64,000 nt of DNA. It comes from Karstenula rhodostoma CBS 690.94. Lineage: Eukaryota > Ascomycota > Dothideomycetes > Pleosporales > Didymosphaeriaceae. The notes beneath the pieces are model-generated. The model did not search any database and was not told the origin of the DNA. It saw only the letters and a list, made by a program, of their open reading frames with translations. The stretch spans positions 274,228 to 338,227 of the forward strand of contig MU001492.1 of assembly GCA_010093485.1 (NCBI GenBank), given 5' to 3'. The position numbers and the translations under genes were made by a program. Shown piece by piece: positions 11,415 through 23,893 of the stretch; within the stretch, counting starts at the first letter, position 1; each line of letters begins with the position of its first letter.

Positions 11415-14383
11415 ATGTCCGCAAAAACTTCGACCGAAATCATCGATATCAGGTCAGGTCCGACCGAATTTGATATTCTCCAGGATATCAAAGATGGTCT
11501 GCGTCCCGAGAATGGCGGAGAGAAGACTCTCCCAACCATGCTCTTGTACGACGAGGCAGGGCTGCGACTCTTTGAGAAGATCACCTACGTGAAGGACTAC
11601 TATCTCACCAATGCCGAGATTGAAGTGTTGGAGACCTATGCCGACCAGATTGCCGAAAGAGTTCGGCCCGGTTCGGTTGTGGTTGAGCTGGGGAGCGGGT
11701 AGGAGCCCGCCCCGGATATGAAGCACCACGCCGCCCGAGGCCGATGCTAATATACGTTACAGCAACTTGCGTAAAGTAAACATCCTCCTGCAGGCCATCG
11801 AACGTCTTGCCAAAGATGTCGAGTACTATGCAGTCGATCTTTCCTTGCCAGAACTGGAGCGAACCTTCGCCGAAATCCCGACCAGTAAGACGTCCCAGTT
11901 AGCGTGTCCATGGCGTGGCGATGATCAATTGTGACCAGCTCAAAACTGATTTCTCCTATAGATTATCAGCATGTCAAGTTGAAAGGGTTATACGGTACCT
12001 ACGATCATGCCTTGGAGTGGCTGAAATCTCCCAAGGTCAGCTCAAAGCCCAAAACTATCCTATGGCTCGGCTCAAGTCTGGGCAACTTCACCCGTGCCGA
12101 TGTTCCTCCGTTCCTCACGGGATTTCGCCAAGCACTACAGCCCGGCGACACGATGTTGATCGGAATAGATTCGTGCAAGGAACCAGAACGCGTGTTCCGT
12201 GAGTATGGACTGCATCCGAATCTATTGCTTGTGATTGCTGACCATACGCTTCCTCCTAGGGGCATACAACGATAGCGATGGGGTTACTCGGAATTTTACA
12301 CTCAATGGACTCAAGAACGCTAACCGCATCATGGGTACTGAGGTGTTCAAACCCGATGAGTGGGAACATTGCGGCGAGTTCGTGGAGAAGGATGGCTACC
12401 ATCGTGCGTTTGTATCTCCGCTAAAGGACGTCATCATCGATGGCGTTCAACTCAAGAAAGGCGAGCGCATTCGCATCGAGGAAAGCTGGAAATTCGACAA
12501 ACAGGAAATCGAACATTTGTGGAGTGAAGCCGGCCTGATCCCGAACACAGTGTTCAGTACCTCCCGGGGTGACTATGGTACGCTCTACATGTTCGGCTAT
12601 AATGTACCTGTAATGACTAACGCGCCCAGGACTGCACTTTGTTTCCAAACCCACCTTCTTCTTCCCAACCAAACCGGAACAATATGCTGCCAAGCCCGTC
12701 CCATCATACGCCGAGTGGCAGGAACTTTGGACTGCTTGGGATGACATCACACAGAAAATGGTTCCAAAAGAAGCGCTATTGTCGAAGCCTATCAAACTGC
12801 GAAACGCGGTCATCTTCTACCTGGGTCATATTCCGACTTTTCTTGACATACATCTGACCCGCGCCACCGATGGAAAACCTACGGAGCCTGCCTCCTATAC
12901 AAAGATCTTTGAGCGAGGCATCGATCCAGATGTGGAGAACCCCGAACAATGCCACGATCACAGTGAGATTCCGGAGACCTGGCCACCGCGAGAAGAAGTA
13001 TTGGCATTTCAAGATGATGTTCGGCAAAGGACGAAGGCGTTGTACGACTCAAACGCAGCGCACCAGAACCTGAGAGTATCCCGCGCTTTGTGGTTGGCAT
13101 TCGAACACGAAGCGATGCACCTGGAGACACTTCTTTACATGCTTGTCCAGAGCGAACGGATCCTGCCTCCGCCAGGGTCGGCTCTGCCCTCATTTGATGC
13201 GCTTGCTCGGAAGTCAAAGAAAGCAAGGGTCGAGAACCAATGGTTCACCATTCCAGAATCTGAGATACGTGTCGGACTTGAGGATCCGGAGGATGGAACT
13301 GCTGCCAAGCGTTACTTCGGCTGGGACAACGAAAAGCCGGCTCGTTCGCTGCGCGTGAAATCTTTCAAGGCAAAGGCTAGACCTATCACAAATGGCGAGT
13401 ACGCCGAGTATCTTGTGCAGACTGGGAAGAATGCAATTCCTGCCTCCTGGTGCGAAGGTTCAGACTCGGTTGCTAAAGTGGCGATCAATGGGACCAACGG
13501 GGTCAATCACAACATTGAGAAGGTCACGAAGGGAAATTACGTCCGGACAGTGTTCGGAACCGTTCCTCTCCACTATGCTCTGGACTGGCCAGTCCTGGCG
13601 TCGTACGATGAGCTGGCCAGTTGCGCTCAGTGGATGGGCGGGCGCATCCCTACCATGGAGGAAGCACGTAGCATCTACAGCTATGTCGAACATGGTAAAG
13701 CGCAAGAATTTGAAAAGACTCACGGAAACAGGATTCCGGCCGTGAACGGGTATGTGCAGATATCCACTTTCTCCAGTCTACAGCTGATCATTTAGGCATC
13801 TGATCAATAACGGCGTGTCTGAGTCGCCACCATCCCAGAATTTGTCGAACGGCAACCCCGGCACAGGTTCTGATCCTAGGCCGGGCGACCTCTTCATTGA
13901 TTTGGAGGGGACAGACACGGCGTTCCAGCATTGGCACTCTGTTTCCGTTGCCGACAAGGGCGACAAGCTCTGTGGACAAGCGGATCTGGGTGGCGCATGG
14001 GAATGGGTGAGTTTTCCTATGATTGGATTGAAAAAGAGATGAGTCGTCTGACTTGAGCGTGACAGACCAGCACTGTTCTGGAGAAGCACGATGGCTTTTC
14101 AGCCATGCCACTGTACCCTGGCTACACGGCGGACTTCTTTGACGGCAAGCACAATATTGTGCTCGGCGGCTCGTGGGCTACACACAGCCGCATCGCAGGA
14201 CGCAAGACATTGTGAGTGTCTCGGGCAATTTGAGGCGCGAAGTCACTGACAAACGCAGCGTTAATTGGTACCAACGCAACTACCCGTAAGTGATTCAGGC
14301 AACAGCCACGACCTTCATCGTTCCTTTTGGCTGACCCGCACAGGTACGTCTGGGCCACTGCACGACTTGTGCAAGATGTGTAA
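11415..14383 (+). CDS. egt1: Ergothioneine biosynthesis protein 1 (Egt1)
   Basis: Bifunctional enzyme that trimethylates histidine to hercynine with SAM and joins hercynine to cysteine by oxygen-dependent, iron-dependent sulfoxide synthesis. Nine exons: 11415-11698, 11763-11884, 11962-12198, 12260-12577, 12630-13749, 13796-14006, 14066-14211, 14259-14285, 14344-14383; 834 residues. Order: methyltransferase domain with the SAM-binding ELGSG motif near 93-97 and LWLGSSLGNF downstream, then the DinB-like iron domain with HEAMHLE (His480, His484, Glu486, the HxxxHxE iron triad part), then the FGE-sulfatase-type domain with WMGGRIPT, GGAWEW and a final VNWYQRNYPYVWATARL block. The start at 11415 has A at -3; an in-frame ATG at 11340 would add 25 residues. 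No frameshift or missing motif is seen, so it should be functional. The partner PLP lyase Egt2 is not in this window. Confidence 0.95.
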
Positions 14384-14996
14384 GGTGCCGCGTGCAGAGA
14401 AAGGTGAATTGCACGCGTCACGAGACAGCGCGCGTTGCAAGGTGGCACGGCATGTTGAGTTTCGTCTGGTTGGCTGGCCGTCGCTCTTTCCACTTTCCGG
14501 TGACTGGACTCCAGCCTCGCTGCATCTGTCATTCTAGAATATTCTCGCACTTTCAGTACGCTCTTTTAAACATCTCGTCGAAGTTTTTTGTACAGTTCCT
14601 TCTTTCTTGCTTTCGCTTCTCTGTGTGTGGTGCGCCTCCAGAGTGAACCGCGGGGGTCCCAACGCTTTTGGCCAGTGCATCGCAGTCAACCACCATTGCC
14701 ACCATTGCCACCACATTGCACACTCCCAGAGTTTACACTAGAGCCTTGCCACTGCGTAGCTTTCCGTGTCATCCGTAAATTCTACGCGTGGGCCCGTCCG
14801 CGATTCCGTTTCACTCCCAAAGCGAGAGGTCGCGAAGAGCTGCAACAACCCGATCTATAAAGCGCGCCCCGCAACGCGCACCCAGCAACAATACATCCAC
14901 GAACCCAGACCAACACAACCACGCTGTAGATTAGCGGGGGCTATCACCAAGCTTACCGTAGTTCGCTCTGTTGTTTAGTTGAACTTGTCGGTCGCC
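14384..14996. other. Intergenic region with TATA-like promoter of the PHD gene
   Basis: Region between egt1 and the next plus-strand gene. A TATAAA at 14856-14861 lies about 140 bases before the ATG at 14997 and may be its core promoter. A short CCATTG/CCACCATTG repeat occurs near 14691-14717. Confidence 0.4.
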
Positions 14997-17900
14997 ATGG
15001 GTAAAGATCTTCTATTTCGGTCAGTAGCTTCCCCGAAAACGGCCGGAACACATCTAACATCAAACAGATGGGAAGACTGCGACGCCCTGAGTAAGTGCAA
15101 CCGAGCACCCGCACTCGCACCTTCACTCAGTAGACCTACCCTATGCTGACTACTCAACAGAGCACCACTGCGGCTTTTGCGATAAACCTCTTTCCCACCC
15201 CGGTGCGAAGACTTCGTGCTTCGGAACGCATGCCGAGCCATGCTTCCGCTTTCATCAGGTCATGTTCATGCGGAATCGCGGTCACACATGCGACATGTGC
15301 ATGCACATTGACGAGCACCATTACAAGCGCCACTTTGAGATGTGCGAGCAAGTTCGGACCATATACGATAGCTGCGGCGAGGATTGGCCTCTAATCCCCG
15401 AGGACGAAGAAGATCGCGGACGGTCCATGGCCAGAGGCTCAGGCACATTCGACAGCGACGGCCTGTCTTCGACATCAGGCGACGTGCCCTTGAAGAAGAG
15501 AGACAGGAAAGAACAGAAGCGGCAGATCAGAGCGGCGAGTAGAACAAAAGTCGTCACACTTGAAGATACCAGGTATATCGATTCTATCCTGCACCCGGCG
15601 GCCATTCAAGAGGGTATCGGGACCCCGGCCAACCCCGAAGAGATCGAGGAGATTGAGCAGCATCTGAAGTACAACGCGCAATGTTACAACCACGGCCAAA
15701 AGCGAAGCAACATCCGTCAGTTTGCTCGTATACCAGATGCAGACATCGACTTTGGTGCTGAGATCGATCGTATCTTCGAGAGTCTCCGCGTTAACGAGTT
15801 ACTCAAGCGCAACGAGAGAAACCGAGGCTTGCGGAATAGAGACCTAGCAAACTTCAAGACGCTTGTGTCTGAGCTCAAGGAGCAAGTCATCACCGACCTA
15901 GTGCAAAGAAAGAAAGACGAACTGGAAATTCGAATGCGCAGGGCTGCCTTCTTGAGATACACCAACCGAGCGAGCTTTGATATTGTGTCAAACCGTTATG
16001 CAGACAAGGACTGGAAGACCGGCGAGAAGTATAAATCCGCCGGCTCTGGTTCTGCATCTTCTGGTAGCTTGACGGCCGTTGAAGAGGATGCAGAGGAAGA
16101 CCTCTTTGATGACCAACACGAATTACGCAACTTGTCAACAGTCACCTTACACGATGCTGATCGGCGGCATATCGAACGCTCCCATAAGAAGCTCCGTAGT
16201 GACGGGCTACTTGAAGAGATTGTGGCCGTCAAAGAGATTAGGGATCGGACTGATGAGAGTACATCGAAGCCACCGCCTGCCCTAAGGATCGTCAACACGA
16301 ACATTGTGCCGCCACAGAAGATCAAATTCTTCAATCCATGGAAGCAGCGTAATGCTAGTGTTACCAAGCCATTTCCAGCACTCAAGCCGACTGCGCAGAA
16401 CCTATTGTCAAGCGAGCTAATTGGCAAGTGCCCTGCGCCAGACGAAGACGATCAATGGCAGACTGTGGGTCCCACTACGATCCCAAACAGCACCTCAAGT
16501 CCGCATATCGATTCTCGTCAGAAAGAGAGTGTACAATCTTTGCAGATCCCTGCGTCCTCCAGCTATTCTGCAACCCCTAAAGCTCCATGGCATGCGTTGA
16601 AACCGACGCGAGTGGGCATAAGTGCCTGGATGGACCAAGATGAAGCCGATAGAAGTAAGATGGCCGGAAAGCTGGACCGAGAAGAGAAACAAGCGTATGT
16701 ACAAAGGTTTCTTGCGGTGATACCCATAGCTAACATATTTCCCAGGAGGCTTGACGCGCAGGCTCAAATCGAAGAGCGAAAGACACAATTAAAGCTCGCA
16801 GAATCCCTTCTTCATAGGCAAAAAGAGGAGAGGAAGCTTCAAAAGCTTCAAAATCTTCAGAAGCCTACTGACGTTGCAGAGCTACCGGATGCCGAGCATA
16901 CCGCTGTCAAGTCGCAAAAGAAGAAGGATAAGAAGAAGAAGCGTGAGGCCCTGCGGAAAGCTAGGCGAGCCGCCGAGAAGAAGCCTGTCGTCTCCGAACT
17001 GGTACGTCCCTCACCGGATGGCACCGAAGCGGACAGTCCTGCTTTTGAGGTGTCGCCTATAGATGGTGTGTGTGGCGGTGGAGGGCTGAATGCAGCTGTT
17101 CGAGACCTGTGTTCGCCGTCAAGGGAAGGATCTACATCAGGGGCTGAGTTTACTAACACGGCGGACGGTGATGATGGTGACCGGAGCGCATCGTATGGAG
17201 GTGAGATGATCGAAGGCATCGAGCACACTGTTAGCGCTCTTCAGGCACAGGACGAGGGATTGTCAGGCTCGAGTCTCCAAACTGTGCCTTCAACGCGATA
17301 TCTATCACCTGTTCGTGACGAGCCAGCACCTGGATCGTCTCCTAAGCCACTAAAGGACCTTTCCGAATTTGGAAGCACTGCGACAGGCGTTGCCCATAGC
17401 AAACGCAATTCTGTTTCTTTCGGCGCACCCAAGAGCTCCACTACGATCCCAACAACCAAGGTCGGCCGACACCGAGACTGGTATAAGTTTACCAGCGCAA
17501 CCAAGGTTGATAGCGTATCGCGACCGCTTTTCACACCCGACCACCCTGCCTATAATGGCACCACTACAACCTGCTGGTGGATCGGCGAATGCCCGTACGA
17601 AGCCTCGGGAACGCCTGACTGCCCGTACCATAGGATGTACTGCAAATGCGTTGATCCAACCGAACAGACTACTTTTCAGTATATCGTCTACGCGGAGTCG
17701 CACCCCAGCGAGATTGGCCCCTTCAACTACATGCAGTGCGAGAAGCTCATGAAGTTCTTCAAGTCCCAGCCCGATACAAAGGGTAAACTCATGCTCGTCG
17801 ACGAGGACCTCTTCACCTGGCTGTGCACTGTCGGCCGCCACTGGCGTATCGAGAGCATGGCGATGATGAAGAAGCTGGATAAGGTGCCCATGCCGAAGCG

Positions 17901-18408
17901 GCTCTCGTGGGAGGTGGATGATTACGTGCGGGGCTACCAGAAAGGCCGCATGCTCAAGCAGGTCGACCTCTTCCAGGACCTTGCCGACCGCAACGAGCGC
18001 CTCGCCGCCATCGGCTGCCGGGCTGGAGTCACCAAACGCCAGCTTGAGGCCCTGCGCAAGAAGTGCGAAACTGGACCTGAGGACGAGGCTATCTGCTACT
18101 GCCAGGCAAACATACCCGAGCACCCCGAGGACGACGACGACCTCATCGAGTGCATGTTTCGCGACTGTCCCATAAAATTCTTTCATCGCCGCTGCGTCGA
18201 GAAGCTGGGATACGACAAGGTGACGACGTGGTACTGCGGGTGGTGCGAGAAGAACCTCAGTGTGGCCGCGCAGAAGGCGATGCATGGGGCGCAAGCGATA
18301 TCTATGCAGTTGCCGGCGCCGGACTTTGAGAGCCTGGATATTATGGGTGAGATGCGGTATGCGGCAAAGCGTTCGGACATGCTTTTGACAGGACATTGTG
18401 AGAAGTGA
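14997..18408 (+). CDS. PHD-finger protein with Cys/His-rich N-terminus
   Basis: Predicted nuclear protein of unknown specific role. Two 23-base exons (14997-15019, 15068-15090) lead into 15161-18408. A further 51-base GTATGT...CAG stretch at 16695-16745 with a GCTAAC branch site is probably an intron that keeps frame, giving 1080 residues if spliced or 1097 if retained. The N-terminus has many Cys/His pairs (CGFC, CDMC, HHYKRHFEMC) resembling zinc knuckles. The middle is charged and low complexity, with a basic lysine run (KKKDKKKKREALRKARR). Near the C-terminus a C4HC3 PHD-type finger runs from CYC to CGWC (about 977-1030 in the spliced form), preceded by a conserved-looking block starting TCWWIGECPYE. 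PHD fingers often read histone tails, but the ligand here is unknown. Confidence 0.85.
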
Positions 18409-21400
18409 TGAGGGGGGAAAGACGGTGCATTTGTCTCGGGGAGAGGATGGTGGAGAGGTTGGAAAACCAGCCGTGGTTTCGCAATCGTCATTCTGGGCGT
18501 GGTAGTGGAGTGTGGCGGAATCTTGGACGCTTGTAGGACTGGTGGGTTCGGTACTTGGTGTTGATGACATGCATAGTCGGCGCACATCGATTCATGTCAC
18601 AATTGATCTCTTGGGCGCTCCTCTTTTACTTGGTTTTACTTGAATGATATACGGCTTCGGACTCTTTTTCTTTTGTCGACGTACCGCTACTGACAGCACC
18701 TGTTCATCTGCCTACCCAGTCACACTCACTCTCACTCGTGATCCGACTGCCTACTTCTACTTGTCCCTCTGCTTGTCAACCGACTGCGCTCTCCGTTCGC
18801 TGGTGTCGCATCTTCCACCTAACTCTCTTTGCTCCCAAAAACACGCTGACGTTGCCGTGCCAACGCAACACCTCGCTTTAGCTGCGGCGGTTGGGGTTGG
18901 TTCCTAGCGCCGCGGGATCACCCACCAATCGATCAGATCATCCCCACACTTCGCGAGCGCCTCCCCGTTGTCTTCCACCCCCGCATGGCTGTGGCGGGGC
19001 AGCGTGCCCCCACGCTGTCTTTGACACGACGTTCCATCGTGCAGTGGATAGGGTGTATTTGATGTTTTGGCTGCTCGAACTCGTGATGGGAAAGAAGGAG
19101 ATACAAGGGTCGGACGGAGAGCCTGGGATGGATGGTGTTGTAGTTGGGGTAGGGGGATGGCGGTGGTTGGTATTGAAAAGCGTGGCGTGGTGAGCGGTGG
19201 GGAAGGTGGTAGTAGCTTTTCTGGTTACTTTTAGGGTGGGCGGTGGGAAGGTGGGGCATGTGGGATGATGTAGGGAATTTTGTTGTTGGGGTGGTTAGGC
19301 GTGGCTGGGTATGGTGCTGGGTATGGTGCTGGGGAGGGTTGTATGGTGGGATGTGGATGTGGGGGGTGTTGAGGGGGGGGGGATGGGGGTTGTACTGTGT
19401 ATCTGCATGGTGGTAGTAAGTACCGTTTACCTGGAGTAGCATTGAGGGCTCCGAATGGCTTGACGATAGTGGTTGTTGATGTATTATGTGTCGGATGTTA
19501 GTTCGATGGACGATTGGGTGTTTTGTGGCTCGATATACGCGCAGTATTCTCTATAGTATTATAGAATGGATTTTAAAGCTACATGGGAAGGGTTGGGTAA
19601 GAGGGAAAGCGTGCCTACCACGCAGACGCGTTTGATTACCGAAAGGTTCCAGCCTTCACACGCGCAGCTGCCTTCACTATATAAAAGCTACCATCAAGCC
19701 AGTATTCAGTTTGTCTTTTATCACCAGCTTTGATGCTCTCCAAAACGCTTCCATGAATAATACTACTTGCCCCGAAAAGTACGCGCGTGTTATACTCGCC
19801 TTTTGTTTACGGGCAAAAACGCGCACCTTCCCGCCGTCGCGGCTGCACGTCCCTCACCTCACTCACTCACTCACTTCTCAACCCAAGCACCCCGACCTAT
19901 CTCTCACTTTATAACCGCGCAAAATCGTCTTTCTTCCATCAACACCCGCCCCAGCTTGGTGCTGCGGAGATGGCCTAGTGGCAGGAGCAGGAAGAGTAGA
20001 CCTAGTCCTCTACACTGCCTCACAAAATAGGTTAACCATCCCCTTCCAGCCAACCTGAGGGCGCGTGTTCGAATCCCACAGCAAACACGCTAGAAATGTC
20101 AGTGACATGGGCGGTTTCTGGGCGGCCTCGCCGGTGGGCAGGGCGTCTCTTTTGCTGGTTGTTTTTGGGGATGGGGGTTTTGTGTTTTGTTTTTTGCGCA
20201 GGCGGAAATAGTGGGAGATGGAGGTGGTTTTACTGGAATAGAGGGTTACTAATATCTACTAAATTCTTTACTTAACTTAAGCCCTTGCTCTTATTTACTA
20301 TAGCATGTCATCCCATCCCCCCACGGGCATTTACGGGCGCCGTCACATATGTTCACCAATTTATGAAGTAGGTCTCCATCGATACATTCAGTCTTTTTCT
20401 ATAGCTAAGGTCGGCCATAGTTGTTCATCGACCTGGGTTCCTGGATACGCCATGTACGCGTTGCGACGTCAAACTCTAGTACACCACCCTCGACAAGATC
20501 CGATAGCGTATGACAAGGGCCTGGGTGAATTATACAGGTAGGTCACGTGGCGGCTCCTACTTTGGTGTCTTGTCGCGCGTGGACTTTGACAATCATCGTA
20601 TGTAATACCCATTGAGAAAAGGCCTCTCCTGGGCGTGCACGGTTGACTCTCTAATTTAGAGGGAATGTGCAGCTTGTGTGGTACTCAAATACGTTACTCA
20701 AAAGAAGCTGAGGAATCGTAAACAACATATCCTCAACTTCAATTTATTGCTTAAAGTGCTTATTAAAGCTGTTCATTTGACTATATCCCCCATCATGTCT
20801 GGCCCCAGGGTAAACACCTCGTACCCGGTCTAATGGCTAGTCGAATGTTTGAGTACAGCTTCTTGCCTCGGAGCGACGATACATGGGCTGATTGTACGTA
20901 AACCTTTGAACTGGCACTGTATTGAACACGAAGACTCGAGAAGAGAGCCACCCATATATACATCCAAGAAGGAAAAAGCACGTCATCCTCCGCACCTTTG
21001 ACTTTAAATATTTCCGAGCTTGCTTCAATATTGCCTCCCGCTCTGCATTTCCCATCTGCATCATTAGCCACTACATGTCCACCTGAGCACGTAGTCGAAT
21101 GGTTTTTTCCGCTGCACCCCTGCAGCTTGAACCTTGGTCAGAGGCTTTGCCATATAGCTTCGAGTATGAATCTAACAGGACGGAGTATCCGGTAGACCAT
21201 GCTTATTCTTCACGCACAAATGTTCCCATATGTCCAAGTCACCGTTGCGTACATGACTGCACTTAGTCCGGATGCGATCAATGCTGACAGAGTACTGTAG
21301 AGGAATGAGCCCTTCTCGAGGCCAAGAGGCCCGGACATCAGCTCGCTATGGCTGTTGAAAGTTCGATAGATTGATATATGCTACCACATGGATCACCTGT

Positions 21401-22158
21401 TGTCGAACCAAAATTAATGGAGAACACATGCTTGAGCTAGACACACCCGGGCGGATGCTTGTGCATGTGACATTTGATGCTCTGAATATCTCGACCGAAT
21501 TCGAGATGCTGGAGGGGCTTTGTGGGAGGGTTTAAGATATCATAGTCAAATCTGGGGAAATAGGGGCGATGCTTTGGAGGCGGCAAGGTTCCAAGGTCAT
21601 CGCCAAGTCACCTGCGAGGTGGAAAGTTGGCGGTGATGTCTCATGCGTCACTGGCAGCCGCGGACCATGGCATTGTTCAAGAACCTTCGTCTTGCGTCTA
21701 TGTTGGCTCATCCCGTGGGCTTCAAATTGCATGTTCGATGGTAGCAGCGCCGCAATGCCATGACCAACAGAGAACCTGGCAAGCCTGTGCTGATTACAGC
21801 TCGTGGAGCCGACATGACATCTGCGGCCAATGTTTGTTCGCTGAAGAGGCGATACCAGCCGGTGTGAATTTTCTTCGTCGCCGTGGATCGCGAATGGGGA
21901 TATGATACACGACCACACACAAATCGACGTGACTGGGGTTGACCGTCGTAAAGCACAGCGACTGTTGAGAAAAAAGCAAGCAAGGGCGCGCATTTGGCCG
22001 GCCCGAACGATAGACCCTGCGCTACCCCCGCATCAACCGCAGCCAATAATGCGAGATTTCGCTCGATGCCAAAGTGTGCATGCATCTTACATAGGCATGC
22101 CATGATCCAGGAGACAGTAACAAGCATCCTCGCTTCTCGTCGGAGCTAGGTGACGAAC
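18409..22158. other. Gene-poor region of about 3.7 kb
   Basis: No convincing protein-coding gene. It holds a G-rich segment at about 19190-19400, a TATAAA-containing stretch at 19678-19686, a tRNA-like remnant near 19958-20090, and an AT-rich patch at 20230-20300. The remaining frames are short, lack ATG starts, or are without similarity. It could contain old transposon debris, but no terminal repeats or transposase motifs are visible. Confidence 0.45.
19958..20090 (+). other. tRNA-like remnant
   Basis: The segment has an A-box-like TGGCCTAGTGG and, about 90 bases later, a B-box-like GTTCGAATCC, the spacing of an intron-bearing or class II (Ser/Leu) tRNA gene. A possible anticodon stem GTAGA/TCTAC is present. 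The T stem would have two mismatches, and no clean acceptor stem with correct spacing can be drawn. I therefore treat it as a degenerate tRNA-derived sequence, not a working tRNA. T-runs follow some distance downstream. Confidence 0.25.
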
Positions 22159-23893
22159 ATGGCCTTTGTTAACCCCGAAACAACGCCTGAAACCATGCGT
22201 TCTCTCGGATCAGTACGAAAAAAATCAAGAGAAAAAGATTCTGGCCGCCCAACGAAACATCGCGCTTCCCGAGCCTGCTATGCGTGTCGGCTGAGGAAGG
22301 TCAGATGCGATGCCCTCACAAACGGCCCGCGCTGCACCAATTGTCGCTTGGATAACACACGGATTGTATCGTATTGGCGTCAAGGAGAGGCAAGACTAAT
22401 CGTGGCAGACATGAGCGCGTCCATGACAGATCCTCGGTACCGTCTAAGTCTTCTCTATTCAATCATCAGTGAAACTCGGGCACCATGCACATCGAAAGCG
22501 CATCAGGAAGAAAAGAATCAGCGACGTCACTTAATCCTAGCGATGTTCCGGTATGTGTCAAATTCGACGAGGATGCACATGACGAGGATCAAGCGAAAGG
22601 ACTTCCGACACCAGACCAAGCACCAAGCATCATATCTCCCAACCCCAGCATTGGATCGATGTCTCAAAAAGGCAGACGACCATCCGTGATTGAAGGCCTA
22701 CCGGCTTTTATTACCCCTTTGCCCGGCCATATCCTCCGCGAAGACTTGGACTTCCTCGTTACAAAAGGCGCATTCGTAATACCTGAACCCAACCTACAAG
22801 CCAGGTTGCTTCAAAGCTACGTCTTTAGCACTCAACATTGCATGCCTAATTAGACCTCCGTGTACTGTTCTGAACTATCTACGACGTTCAGAGTCATGGC
22901 CATATCAGCATTCTGCTGTTCTAAGCAATCATGTTTGCAGGACTAGCCACGGTGGATCCTGAAGTTATCAACAACATGGGTTTTCAGACACCCAAAGAAG
23001 CACGTGAACATTTCTTCAACCGTGTCAGACTGCTTTAGAGGTTCGACGTTGAAACAAGCGCGCTGGCTGTTTTGCAGTCGTTGCTTTTGATGAGTTGGAG
23101 GTATGGCAGGTAAAGTTGAGATATTTTACAAATGCGTATACGGGATGATAGTTTCAATGTATCGATGCTCACCTTAGAGGATTACGACATCGATGTTTCG
23201 ACACAAATCGGCCTGCCTGATCTCGAATACAGCACCCGCACGTCCCTCATGTGCGTCGAGCTTGCGAAGCTATGCGTTTGCATCGGACACGTTTTCTCTT
23301 CTCAGTACACTGATCTGGAAACTCAAGCTGACGTACCACCTAACATGATGATCGTCCCCAAACGGCCCGAGAGTAGCGCGACTAGGCTGAACTCTTACGA
23401 TGAAGAGATTGCGAACTGGTACCAGGCTTTCTTGTCAACCTTCAACAGGTTCGACTCGCCGCCTAAGATGCAAAATGGCATGCACCCCTGTTCCGAGGCC
23501 CACTGTACGGTAGATGTCACGTTCATCGGAACAATCGATATAGTCGCGGATGTACCGACAATGCTCCATTTTATGAGGGCCGTGTATGTAGAAAAAGTCG
23601 GGGAACTTGACCAATCTTACTGTAAATCGGTAAGCCTACGACGTCAATCCCGCCCGTGGCTTTCAGCTCGTATCCGTGCCCACCCTACCTGCGACCATTG
23701 TATCCAAGGACTCGGATCTTCCGATCTCTATCAGCTGGCTGCCACTTCGTACTCAACACTTCAGAAATTTTACCTCAGGTGTGCGCCATTGAGTCACATG
23801 ACCTCAAGTGCTTCACGCACCGACACATATCGCGCTCGTAGTGAAGTATCTTCAAAAATGATGAAATTTCTAAACATCGTAACGTTACTATAA
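22159..23893 (+). pseudogene. Decayed Zn2Cys6 regulator, cutinase transcription factor 1-beta-like
   Basis: Pieces in three frames match the order of a fungal Zn(II)2Cys6 activator of the CTF1-beta type. The zinc cluster begins CYACRLRKVRC and CTNC, but the sixth Cys is lost because the frame slips at an ACAC run near 22355; reading two bases over restores TGT at 22365. The family block LPAFITPLPGHILREDLDFL follows. Then come a stop after MPN, a frame shift, a TGA and a TAA inside an otherwise family-like segment (ISILLF-stop-AIMFAGLATVD), a TAG before RFDVETS, and an apparent internal deletion of some tens of codons just before MRIRDDSFNVSML. The last part (23132-23893) stays open. The several lesions make it a pseudogene; the TAA fits a CAA codon changed by C to T. 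Confidence 0.72.

Noticed and set aside
17350..18585. 411-codon minus-strand frame antisense to the PHD gene
   Set aside because: It mirrors the coding strand of the PHD protein, whose PHD finger and splice structure are well supported. The antisense product has no family similarity.
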